NCBI RefSeq assembly: GCF_025149465.1
Contig: NZ_CP102275.1
Location: 1,178,001-1,242,000, forward strand
Length of the DNA: 64,000 bases
From: Thomasclavelia spiroformis DSM 1552
Lineage (GTDB): Bacteria > Bacillota_I > Bacilli_A > Erysipelotrichales > Coprobacillaceae
Direction: 5' to 3'
The notes below the pieces were generated by a model that searched no databases, was not told the origin of the DNA, and saw nothing but the letters and a program-made list of their open reading frames with translations. Both the position numbers and the translations under genes were made by a program. Each line of letters starts with the position of its first letter. The first letter of the stretch is position 1. Positions 27,434 through 35,485 of the stretch are shown here, piece after piece.

Positions 27434-28212
27434 TGAGTAGAATTGAAGCAGTAATTTTTGATTGGGCAGGAACAACTGTTGATTATGGTTGTTTTGCACC
27501 TGTACAAGCATTTAAAGATGCTTTTAATGCTTATGGAATTGATCCAACTTTTGATCAAATCAGAGAACCAATGGGAATGTTGAAAATTGATCATATTAAA
27601 AGGATGTTGGAAATGCCAACAATTAATGAAGTCTTTAAAACAAAATATAATCGTAATTATGATAAAAAAGATATTGATAAAATTTATGAATTATTTGAAG
27701 CATCATTAATGGCTGGAATTACTAAACATACTGGTATTAAGCCATATGTTATAGAAATAGTAAATAAACTCAAGGAAATGAAAATTAAAATTGGTTCAAC
27801 TACTGGATATACTGATATGATGATGGAACCTGTTTTAAAAAGTGCTAAAGAACAAGGATATTGTCCAGATTGTTGGTATTCTCCTGATGCAACCAATCAT
27901 TTAGGCCGTCCTTATCCATATATGATTTTTAAAAATATTCAAACTTTAAATGTTACAAGTGTTAAAAATGTAATTAAAGTTGGTGATACAGTTTCTGATA
28001 TAGAAGAGGGTTTAAACGCTGGTGTAATTACAATTGGGGTAATTGAGGGAAGTTCAACTCTAGGATTAAATGAAGAAGAATTTAATAATTTAGATAAAAT
28101 TAAAAAAACTGAATTAGTTGAAAAAGTTAAACAAATATATTTAGATGCTGGCGCTGATTATGTGATTAATAATTTAAGTGAATTGATTGATATTATTAAT
28201 AAATATAATTAA
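27433..28212 (+). CDS. phnX: Phosphonoacetaldehyde hydrolase (phosphonatase)
   Basis: A 259-aa HAD enzyme that cleaves the C-P bond of phosphonoacetaldehyde, giving acetaldehyde and phosphate. The nucleophile Asp is in AVIFDWAGTTVDYG, the Schiff-base Lys is in REPMGMLKIDHI in the cap, and IKVGDTVSDIEEG is the Mg-binding motif III. With PhnW it completes the phosphonatase route and yields usable phosphate and nitrogen. Last gene in the operon. Confidence 0.95.
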   Translation: MSRIEAVIFDWAGTTVDYGCFAPVQAFKDAFNAYGIDPTFDQIREPMGMLKIDHIKRMLEMPTINEVFKTKYNRNYDKKDIDKIYELFEASLMAGITKHTGIKPYVIEIVNKLKEMKIKIGSTTGYTDMMMEPVLKSAKEQGYCPDCWYSPDATNHLGRPYPYMIFKNIQTLNVTSVKNVIKVGDTVSDIEEGLNAGVITIGVIEGSSTLGLNEEEFNNLDKIKKTELVEKVKQIYLDAGADYVINNLSELIDIINKYN

Positions 28213-28264
28213 AAAAATTAGTAGTTTAAATATATTAAGTTTTTAAAACAAAAAATATGATTCT

Positions 28265-28310
28265 AAAAATAGATACGGAAATATGTTCTATAAAAGAATC
28301 GTATTTTTTA
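28265..28310 (+). terminator. Probable terminator of the phosphonate operon
   Basis: AAAAATAG-ATACG pairs with CGTATTTTTT with a two-base bulge and a long loop; a T run follows. Weaker than the others. Confidence 0.45.
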
Positions 28311-28342
28311 GTAAAGTAAATATTTTTGAAAAAAGAAGTACA

Positions 28343-28371
28343 TTGACATTAGTATAAATTATCACTATAAT
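28343..28371 (+). promoter_or_regulatory. Consensus sigma-A promoter of the rrf2 gene
   Basis: Perfect TTGACA, 17-base spacer, perfect TATAAT, ending 28 bases before the ATG. The strongest promoter match in the window; an autoregulator-type gene would fit. Confidence 0.85.
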
Positions 28372-28399
28372 CAATTAAGCAGGAAAGTGAGGGATAATC

Positions 28400-28840
28400 A
28401 TGCAAATTTCAAGCCGTTTTACAATTGCAGTTCATATATTTGCGTGTATTGATACTTTTAAAGATGATTATAAAATTACAAGTGATTTTTTAGCAGCTAG
28501 TGTAAATGTTAATCCAGTTATCATTAGAAAAATTTTATCACAACTAAAAAATGCTGGACTTGTTGAAGTAAAACGTGGAAGCGGTGGGGCAACTATCGCA
28601 AAAGAACTTGAACAAATTAATTTTTATGATATATATAGTGCTGTAGAATGTATAGAAAATGGAGAACTTTTTCATTTTCATGAAAATCCTAATAGTCAGT
28701 GTCCAGTAGGAAGAAATATTCATAATATTTTAGATGGGAAGTTAGTACAAGTACAAAATGCATTGGAAAACGAACTAAAAAAGATAACATTAGCTGATGT
28801 TATAAAAGATACAAAATATTATATTTCTAAAGATAAATAA
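28400..28840 (+). CDS. Rrf2-family transcriptional regulator
   Basis: A 146-aa winged-helix regulator: MQISSRFTIAVHIFACI start, recognition helix in VNVNPVIIRKILSQLKNAGLVEVKRGSGG. Only one cysteine (NSQCPVG) lies in the region where Fe-S Rrf2 members have three, so it resembles the YwnA/SaiR-like branch rather than IscR or NsrR. Target and signal are unknown. Its strong promoter overlaps no visible operator, and no gene it might control is adjacent on the same strand. Confidence 0.85.
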   Translation: MQISSRFTIAVHIFACIDTFKDDYKITSDFLAASVNVNPVIIRKILSQLKNAGLVEVKRGSGGATIAKELEQINFYDIYSAVECIENGELFHFHENPNSQCPVGRNIHNILDGKLVQVQNALENELKKITLADVIKDTKYYISKDK

Positions 28841-28847
28841 TAAATAT

Positions 28848-28876
28848 AAACACGCTGAAAAGATTACAGCGTGTTT
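28848..28876. terminator. Bidirectional terminator
   Basis: AAACACGCTG pairs with CAGCGTGTTT, between the rrf2 gene and the convergent membrane-protein gene, whose last codons lie in the stem. Confidence 0.8.
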
Positions 28877-29382
28877 TCAATTTTATTTAAAATAAATAAA
28901 ATGGTAAAAATGGTAAATAACTCAATAATAGTATTAATGCTTCCAAACATGATAATAAGCATTATTAAAATTGTAATTAAACGATGATAAATTATATTTA
29001 TTTGGTTATAAGCATTATAATCAATTGGAATTAAGCGATTGATAATGATTTGAATTATTATTAAATATGATAATGAAGCGATGCTTGAAAGAACAATATG
29101 TAAAGTTGATAAAATATTTGTATTATTAGGATCGTACGGTAAATAACTACCTAATAAAATACAAATTAAGTTAAAACTAATTAATAATTTATCTAATCCA
29201 GTAATATAACTATAATTTAAAAGCTTAATTGTTTTAATCAATAAAAATATTGAAACAACACTAATCCAGATAAGAAAATAAATACGCAAAGTAGGTTGAT
29301 ATGATAAGTAAGTAAAGTTATTATAGATCCAAGAAGTTTTTAAAGATAAAATAAAAGTAAAAAAAGTAATAATATAATACAT
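28864..29382 (-). CDS. Polytopic membrane protein of unknown function
   Basis: A ~172-aa very hydrophobic protein with five or six transmembrane helices and short loops, rich in Ile and Leu. ATG at 29382 is chosen because GGAGG lies 6 bases upstream; a TTG 12 bases earlier is in the ribosome site. I see no catalytic or binding motif and do not recognise a family. Divergent from the small gene at 29482. Confidence 0.55.
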   Translation of the reverse strand: MYYIITFFTFILSLKTSWIYNNFTYLSYQPTLRIYFLIWISVVSIFLLIKTIKLLNYSYITGLDKLLISFNLICILLGSYLPYDPNNTNILSTLHIVLSSIASLSYLIIIQIIINRLIPIDYNAYNQINIIYHRLITILIMLIIMFGSINTIIELFTIFTILFILNKIENTL

Positions 29383-29481
29383 AAATACCTCCAATGTTAT
29401 TTTAATAAAAGGGTAAAAAGATGTAAATAAAAAAAGAAAAAATGCTTTTACATATGTATAAGATATTAAGGAGGAAAAAAG

Positions 29482-29799
29482 ATGAAAGCAAAATTAATAA
29501 ATATTAATGCAAATGAAATAAGTAAAGTGAAAAAGACACGATTTGAAAATGTAAAAGCAAAAATTAAAGTAAGTTATGATTATGATAAAAATAATTTATT
29601 AAATTTGAATTATTTGATTAAAGTAGGGGATAATAATTATGATTATTTAATTACAAAATGTCAGTATGAAATAAGTGAATACAATTATAGCTTAGATGAA
29701 AAAATAGTTTTAAATCAGGCAATTGATTTGTTGCATGAACGTATTGAAATGTTGTTAAGCTTATTAACTGAAGAGATGGGAATAAAGCTACAAGATTGA
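29482..29799 (+). CDS. Small hypothetical protein, 105 aa
   Basis: A charged soluble protein (MKAKLININANEISKVKKT start, Tyr/Asn/Asp-rich middle, helical C-terminus with DLLHERIEMLLSLLTEEMG). A good AAGGAGG site precedes the ATG. It lies 60 bases upstream of the dpaA start with the sigma-K-like promoter between, so it may be separate from dpaAB. I do not recognise a family. Confidence 0.5.
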   Translation: MKAKLININANEISKVKKTRFENVKAKIKVSYDYDKNNLLNLNYLIKVGDNNYDYLITKCQYEISEYNYSLDEKIVLNQAIDLLHERIEMLLSLLTEEMGIKLQD

Positions 29800-29815
29800 T
29801 TTTTATCGGGCTTGT

Positions 29816-29843
29816 CACAAACCTAAATAATTATCATATTTTA
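29816..29843 (+). promoter_or_regulatory. Possible sigma-K promoter of dpaA-dpaB
   Basis: CAC (29816-29818), a 16-base spacer, then CATATTTTA (29835-29843) matches the Bacillus sigma-K pattern AC-N16-CATAnnnTA. The start of dpaA is 16 bases further on. In Bacillus this operon is transcribed in the mother cell by sigma-K. A short match in AT-rich DNA can occur by chance. Confidence 0.4.
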
Positions 29844-29858
29844 TATTAGAGGTGGAAT

Positions 29859-30608
29859 ATGTTAGTTTATATTAATCAAATAGATAATCGGTGTAAATAC
29901 TTAGCCAAATTAATGACTAGAGATGGTTATGAAGTAGTGGATAATCAAGATAAATTACCTTCATGTATGATTGTTTATTTAGGTGTAGATGGTAAGGATT
30001 GTAAGCAAGATGATTTTGCTTTTGGCAGTGTTGTATTTACACTGCTTAAAAATCAGCGTTTAGAGTATTTAAGTAAAATTAAGGGTTTTAAGTATCATTA
30101 TTTATATAGTGATCAAACTTTTGTTTTAGAAAATAGTTATATCAGTGATGAAGCATTAATTGCATATATGATTATTGATAATGCGATTAGTTTGAATGAT
30201 TCTAATATTTTAATTTTAGGTTATGGTAATTGTGGAAAAGATTTAGCTAGTAAATTGATGCGGTTTAATGCTCATATTTCTGTTTCAACGCGTGAAAAAC
30301 ATTATCGTAATGAAATTATTTTAAGTGGTTATCGATATCTTTGTTTAGAAGAATTATCATTAAATGGATTTGATTTTATTATCAATACCGTGCCTGACAA
30401 TATTATTAATGAAAAAATGATGAATACTAAAGATAAAGATTGTCAAATATATGATATTGCATCTAAACCATATGGTTTGAGTAGTGCATTAAGAGATGTT
30501 AATTATCATTTATTAAAACAACTTCCAACAAAATATGCTTATCAAAGTAGTGCGTTAGCTTTATATAAAGCAATTAAACGGGCAGTTGATAGTCATGTTG
30601 AAAAATAA
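29859..30608 (+). CDS. dpaA: Dipicolinate synthase subunit A
   Basis: A 249-aa NAD(P)-binding protein. The Rossmann motif ILGYGNCG is at 119-126, with CDIASKPYGLSSALRDV-like substrate-site residues near 205 and an N-terminal SpoVFA domain. With DpaB it oxidises the lysine-pathway intermediate dihydrodipicolinate/HTPA to dipicolinic acid, which accumulates with Ca in the spore core. Overlap of about 14 bases with dpaB implies coupling. Strong evidence that the organism forms endospores. Confidence 0.88.
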   Translation: MLVYINQIDNRCKYLAKLMTRDGYEVVDNQDKLPSCMIVYLGVDGKDCKQDDFAFGSVVFTLLKNQRLEYLSKIKGFKYHYLYSDQTFVLENSYISDEALIAYMIIDNAISLNDSNILILGYGNCGKDLASKLMRFNAHISVSTREKHYRNEIILSGYRYLCLEELSLNGFDFIINTVPDNIINEKMMNTKDKDCQIYDIASKPYGLSSALRDVNYHLLKQLPTKYAYQSSALALYKAIKRAVDSHVEK

Positions 30609-31182
30609 AAAGATTGGAATTGGAATCACTGGATCGTTTTGTTCATTGAAAAAAACAATGTATGTTTTAAATGAACTCGTGAAACAAAAATGCGATATTT
30701 ATGTATTTGTAAGTGAAAAAATAGAAAATTGTGATACACGATTTGACCGAGCAAAAGAGTTAATTGCAGAAATTGAAAAAGTGATTAATCGTAAAGTCAT
30801 TGACGATGTTGTAAGTGCAGAGGTATTTGGGCCTAAAACGCCTTTGGATATCATGTTAGTAATGCCTTGTAGTGGTAATACACTTGCAAAACTAACTTAT
30901 GGTATTAATGATAATGCAGTAACAATGGCTTGTAAATCAACTTTACGAAATGAAAAAAATGTTGTTTTAGCAATTGCAACTAATGATGCTTTAAGTAATT
31001 CAGGTAAAAATATCATGCAAATTTTAAATACAAAACATTTTTATTTAGTTCCAATGTATCAAGATGATTGTATAAAAAAACCTAATAGTATGTTATTTGA
31101 TGAAAATCTAGTTATTCAAACTTTAGTAAATGCTCTAAATTATAAACAGCTACAACCAGTTTTTGAAGGGTGTAAGGATTAA
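30595..31182 (+). CDS. dpaB: Dipicolinate synthase subunit B
   Basis: A 195-aa flavoprotein-like (UbiX/CoaC-fold) subunit: KIGIGITGSFCSLKKTM start and VMPCSGNTLAKLTYGINDNAVTMACKSTLR, matching SpoVFB. ATG at 30595 overlaps dpaA; TTG at 30598 is an alternative, and neither has a strong ribosome site, so translation probably depends on dpaA. Followed by a terminator. Confidence 0.87.
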   Translation: MLKNKKIGIGITGSFCSLKKTMYVLNELVKQKCDIYVFVSEKIENCDTRFDRAKELIAEIEKVINRKVIDDVVSAEVFGPKTPLDIMLVMPCSGNTLAKLTYGINDNAVTMACKSTLRNEKNVVLAIATNDALSNSGKNIMQILNTKHFYLVPMYQDDCIKKPNSMLFDENLVIQTLVNALNYKQLQPVFEGCKD

Positions 31183-31201
31183 AAAATTAAATAAATTGAT
31201 T

Positions 31202-31227
31202 GAGAAATATTAATTTATTTCTCTTTT
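31202..31227 (+). terminator. Terminator of dpaAB
   Basis: GAGAAATA pairs with TATTTCTC, then TTTTC. Confidence 0.6.
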
Positions 31228-31333
31228 CATTTATTTTTTGTTACAATGTTTTTAGAAAGTATTAGCCATGGATACTTTGATGTGTTAATATATTAAGGAC
31301 TGTTTTTTGGACATAATAATAATGGAGGAAAAA

Positions 31334-33028
31334 ATGAGAAAAGATATTGTAAAGATTTTACCGCTTGGTGGGCAAGCTGAAATGGGTAAAAGTATGTACT
31401 GTATTGAAATAAAAGATAAAATTTTTATTTTAGATGCAGGATTTAGATTTCCTGAAATTAATAAGTTAGGGATAGATATAATTATTCCTAGTTTTGATTA
31501 TTTAAAGGAAAATGCAAGTCGTGTAGTAGCAATTATTATTACACATGGTCATGATGATGTTATGGGGGCATTACCATATTTATTAGAAGCTGTAAATGCA
31601 CCAATATATGCTCCTGCATTAACTGCTGATTTAATTGATCAAATGTTAAAACGTCATAAAAAACATAATAATTTTAAAATTAATTATCAATTAAATCGTG
31701 TTAAACGTAATGATTCAATTGAAATTGAAGGGGTACCAGTAGAGTTTTTCCCTGTAACTCATTCAATTCCAGGCAGTGTTGGTGTTGCTTTGTGGACTAG
31801 AGATGGCTATATCGTGTATTGTGGTGAATTTATCATTGATTTTGGAGCACCAGAAGGTTTTAGATGTGATATTCAAAAGATGATGGAAATTGGCAAAAAA
31901 GGAGTTTTAGCACTGTTATGTGAATCTTCTTATTCTAAAAATTCTGGTTATACTTCGCCTAAACATAAGTTGACTGATAAAATTGATAATATATTTGAAG
32001 ATAGTGAAGGAAGAATTATTATTTCATCATATGCGCAAAACATTTTTAGAACTAAGGAAATAGTTGAGTTAACTAAAAAATATAATCGTAAAATTGTATT
32101 TTATGGACGTGATAAGTACGATAGTACAAATAGTATTGTAAGAATTGGTCAACGTTTGAAAAAAGCTGTAATTAATATTCCAAAAGAGATAATTGCTTTT
32201 TCTACTGATATTGGCAAAAAAGGAATTGATGATGATTTAGTAGTTTTATTAAGTGGAACGCCACAAAGAATTTATCATGATATCAATGATATTATTGATG
32301 GGGGCGATGAATATTTAAAACTTAATGAAAATGATACATTTATTGTTGCTTCACCAGTGGTACCAGGAACAGAAAAGATAGCTAATCGAGCAATCAATGA
32401 ATTATATAAAACCGATTCGAATATTCATGTTTTAAAAAATAAAGAACTTACTTCTATGCATGCTAGTCAAGAAGATGTTAAAGTAATTATCCAAATCTTT
32501 AATCCAACGTATTTTATTCCAATTAAAGGGGAATATCAGCATTTTATTTCAAATATGGAAGTAGCTATGAGTATGCAGGTTTTACAAGAAAATATTCCAA
32601 TTATAGATAATGGCGAAATTTTAACATTTAAAAATGGTGTTTTGGAAGATTATCGTGATACAATTGAAGTTGAAGATGTTATGATTGATGGAATTGGTGT
32701 TGGTGATGTTGGTGATAAGGTTATTGATGATCGAATCCAGCTTTCTAATGATGGTGTTGTTGTAATTGGGGTAACGATTGATAGTAAAAAACGTGAAATA
32801 ATCGCTAATACTGATGTACAATCAAGAGGATTTGTTTATTTAAAGGATTCTGAACATATCATTAAAGGTGTAATTGATATTGCTGAAAAATGTGTAGCTC
32901 AAATGAAAGGTGATTATACTTTAGAGGCAATTGAAGTACGCCAAGAAATAAAAGATAAAGCTAGTAAATATATTGCCAAAGAAACAGGTAAAAGACCGGT
33001 TATTTTACCAATTATTATTGAAGTGTAA
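31334..33028 (+). CDS. rnjB: RNase J paralogue with degenerate active site (RNase J2-like)
   Basis: A 564-aa MBL/beta-CASP protein, full length with the C-terminal domain and the family ending RPVILPIIIEV. ATG at 31334 lies behind GGAGG. The zinc motif is changed: HGHDDV (71-76) has Val where the HxHxDH histidine should be; the TGDF aspartate is Glu165 (YCGEF); HASGH is shortened to HASQE (376-380); and the HGEYR histidine is Lys398 (IKGEY). H71, H73, D75 and H143 remain. Bacillus RNase J2 is similarly altered and works as partner of RNase J1, so this is most likely a structural J2-type subunit with weak or no nuclease activity. The J1 gene is not in the window. Confidence 0.82.
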   Translation: MRKDIVKILPLGGQAEMGKSMYCIEIKDKIFILDAGFRFPEINKLGIDIIIPSFDYLKENASRVVAIIITHGHDDVMGALPYLLEAVNAPIYAPALTADLIDQMLKRHKKHNNFKINYQLNRVKRNDSIEIEGVPVEFFPVTHSIPGSVGVALWTRDGYIVYCGEFIIDFGAPEGFRCDIQKMMEIGKKGVLALLCESSYSKNSGYTSPKHKLTDKIDNIFEDSEGRIIISSYAQNIFRTKEIVELTKKYNRKIVFYGRDKYDSTNSIVRIGQRLKKAVINIPKEIIAFSTDIGKKGIDDDLVVLLSGTPQRIYHDINDIIDGGDEYLKLNENDTFIVASPVVPGTEKIANRAINELYKTDSNIHVLKNKELTSMHASQEDVKVIIQIFNPTYFIPIKGEYQHFISNMEVAMSMQVLQENIPIIDNGEILTFKNGVLEDYRDTIEVEDVMIDGIGVGDVGDKVIDDRIQLSNDGVVVIGVTIDSKKREIIANTDVQSRGFVYLKDSEHIIKGVIDIAEKCVAQMKGDYTLEAIEVRQEIKDKASKYIAKETGKRPVILPIIIEV

Positions 33029-33060
33029 GATTGAATGTAATCATTCAATCTTTTACTTTT
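33027..33060 (+). terminator. Terminator of the RNase J-like gene
   Basis: AAGATTGAATG pairs with CATTCAATCTT around TAAT, then a T-rich tail; it overlaps the stop codon. Confidence 0.85.
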
Positions 33061-33077
33061 ATTAGAATACATTATTA

Positions 33078-33086
33078 TGCTATAAT
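33078..33086 (+). promoter_or_regulatory. Extended -10 promoter of ftsK
   Basis: TGCTATAAT, 28 bases before the ATG of the ftsK gene; no clear -35. Confidence 0.55.
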
Positions 33087-33114
33087 AGTTGAGTTAGGAT
33101 AGGGAGTGTGAGAT

Positions 33115-35358
33115 ATGGCTAAAACAAAGCGATCAAAAAAATCAAAGCAAGAACAGCTAAGCGAAGCTTTACAATTCAGAATCATAACAGCTGTTTGTTT
33201 GTTTTTAGTTATTGTAGCTACGTTGCGTTTAGGTCCAATTGGTGAATATTTAAATTATATGTGCACATATATATTAGGCAATTTTGTAGGAATTGGATAC
33301 GTAGTTTTAATCGTTTTAGCAATATACGCTATTTATCATGCAAAATTACCGCGTTTAAATGGTCCAAATGCGGTTGGCTGTTATTTGTTGATAGCATCAA
33401 TTTTAACATTTATGTCAGCATTAAACGACGATAATATGACGGGCATAAAAGTTATTAATCAATATTTTAATCAAGCCCCATGTAATCGTGGTGGTATGCT
33501 AGGCGCAATATTTTATGGTTTTTTAAGTGCTTTATTTGATAAAACAGGAGCATTAATTGCAGCTGGATTTATTTTAATTATTGCTATTGCAATATTGAGT
33601 AGTAAATATTATGTAACTCATCGTAAAAAAAGACCTCAGAAAAAATCTTCAAAAAAAGAAGTTAAGCAAAGTGGGAAATTTATTGATTTTTTCACAAAGA
33701 AAAAAGATGCTTTCTTTTTTCCTGATGAAGTATTTGAAAATAAGATAGAACCAGAAATAAAAGATACTACAAGAATTCATACAGTTCATTTACAAGAAGA
33801 TGATAATGCTTCTTCAACTATGGAATTTGATGAAAAATCAATGACTTTAGAGATAAAAGAAAAAGAACCTAAAATTCATGATGAAACTTCAAAAACAAAA
33901 CAAAAGATCAATAAAAATTATCGTTTACCTGCATTATCATTATTAAAAAATCCAGTTACAAAAAAATCTGGTGATAATAAAGGAAATGCTTTAAAAAAAG
34001 CTGATGCTTTAACTACAGTGCTTAGAGAATTTGGAGTAATTGCATCTATTAGTGATATTTTTATTGGACCATCTGTTACAAAATATGAATTAAAATTAGA
34101 AACAGGAACAAGAGTTAACAAAATTATTCAATTACAAGACGATATTAAATTAGCTTTAGCTGCTAAAGACATTCGAATTGAAGCCCCGATACCAGGTAAG
34201 GCTGCAGTTGGAGTAGAAATTCCTAATAGTGTTGCTTCAATGGTTACTTTTAAAGAAGTAATTAAAGACATTCCTAAAGAATTACAAGAAAATAAATTAT
34301 TAGTGCCTTTAGGTAAAGATGTTAGTGGAAAAACAATCTGTGCTCAACTTAACAAAATGCCTCATTTATTAATTGCTGGAGCAACTGGGAGTGGAAAATC
34401 AGTGTGTGTAAATACTATCATTTGTAGTATTTTAATGCGTGCAAGACCAGATGAAGTTAAATTTATTTTAGTTGATCCCAAAAAAGTAGAATTAACTAAT
34501 TACAATGGAATTCCACATTTACTTACACCAGTTGTAACAGATCCTAAAAAGGCAGCAGCTGTATTACAAGAAGTCGTTGTTGAAATGGAGCGAAGATATG
34601 ATTTATTTGCAAAGGCTAATGTTAGAAATATCGAAAGTTATAATAATTATGTAATGAAAAAAAATGAGGATATGCCATTAGATGAACAACTTGAAGTATT
34701 GCCATTTCATGTTGTGATATTAGATGAGGTTGCTGATTTAATAATGGTAGCAAGTAAACAGGTGGAAGATTGCATCATGCGTATTGCTCAAATGGCTAGA
34801 GCAGCAGGAATTCATTTAATTGTAGCAACACAAAGACCTTCTACAGATATCATTACTGGGGTTATTAAAGCAAATATTCCTTCAAGAATTGCTTTTGCGG
34901 TATCATCTGGGGTTGATTCAAGAACTATTTTAGATACTACTGGTGCTGAAAAGTTATTAGGAAAAGGAGATATGCTTTTTTCGCCAATGGGTTCGAGTTC
35001 ACCAATTCGTGTTCAAGGAGCATTTGTATCTGATGAGGAAGTTATGGCAATTTGTCATCATACAATTAGTCAACAAGGAGCTAATTATGATGAAAAATAT
35101 ATGAATGTTAAATTAAATACATCTACTTCTAGTACTCTTTCAAAAGAGGATGAAGAGGACGAAGAGTATGAAATGTGTCGTAGTTTTGTTATTGAAGTTC
35201 AAAAGGCAAGTACATCTTTATTGCAAAGAAAATTTAGAATTGGATATAATAAGGCTGCAAGAATTATTGATCAGTTAGAAGCTGATGGTGTAATAGGACC
35301 ACAAATTGGTTCTAAACCACGTGAAGTATATATTCGCGGTTATCAAGAAGATGTTTAA
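33115..35358 (+). CDS. ftsK: DNA translocase FtsK/SpoIIIE
   Basis: A 747-aa septal DNA pump. The N-terminus is basic, then about four transmembrane segments (~22-165) anchor it. A charged linker spans ~170-290. The motor has the alpha/beta domain with Walker A GATGSGKS at about 422-429, Walker B VVILDEVADL, and a C-terminal gamma winged helix (SFVIEVQKASTSLLQRKFRIGYNKAARIID) that reads KOPS/SRS-type sequences. It moves chromosome DNA through the closing septum in division or sporulation. From size and a single copy in view, I cannot say which of the two roles dominates. Confidence 0.94.
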   Translation: MAKTKRSKKSKQEQLSEALQFRIITAVCLFLVIVATLRLGPIGEYLNYMCTYILGNFVGIGYVVLIVLAIYAIYHAKLPRLNGPNAVGCYLLIASILTFMSALNDDNMTGIKVINQYFNQAPCNRGGMLGAIFYGFLSALFDKTGALIAAGFILIIAIAILSSKYYVTHRKKRPQKKSSKKEVKQSGKFIDFFTKKKDAFFFPDEVFENKIEPEIKDTTRIHTVHLQEDDNASSTMEFDEKSMTLEIKEKEPKIHDETSKTKQKINKNYRLPALSLLKNPVTKKSGDNKGNALKKADALTTVLREFGVIASISDIFIGPSVTKYELKLETGTRVNKIIQLQDDIKLALAAKDIRIEAPIPGKAAVGVEIPNSVASMVTFKEVIKDIPKELQENKLLVPLGKDVSGKTICAQLNKMPHLLIAGATGSGKSVCVNTIICSILMRARPDEVKFILVDPKKVELTNYNGIPHLLTPVVTDPKKAAAVLQEVVVEMERRYDLFAKANVRNIESYNNYVMKKNEDMPLDEQLEVLPFHVVILDEVADLIMVASKQVEDCIMRIAQMARAAGIHLIVATQRPSTDIITGVIKANIPSRIAFAVSSGVDSRTILDTTGAEKLLGKGDMLFSPMGSSSPIRVQGAFVSDEEVMAICHHTISQQGANYDEKYMNVKLNTSTSSTLSKEDEEDEEYEMCRSFVIEVQKASTSLLQRKFRIGYNKAARIIDQLEADGVIGPQIGSKPREVYIRGYQEDV

Positions 35359-35384
35359 TAGATATCTTTTTATATATTTTTGAT

Positions 35385-35420
35385 AATTAAGTGAATTTGT
35401 GTAAATATAATCACTTAATT
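35385..35420 (+). terminator. Hairpin after ftsK, probable terminator
   Basis: A 10-bp perfect stem AATTAAGTGA/TCACTTAATT with a 16-base loop; the tail (AGGTTTT) is only weakly T-rich. Confidence 0.5.
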
Positions 35421-35485
35421 AGGTTTTGATTTACTTAAGATGACAATTAGTCTATAATATTTAGGTAATAAGGAGGCAAGGAAAT

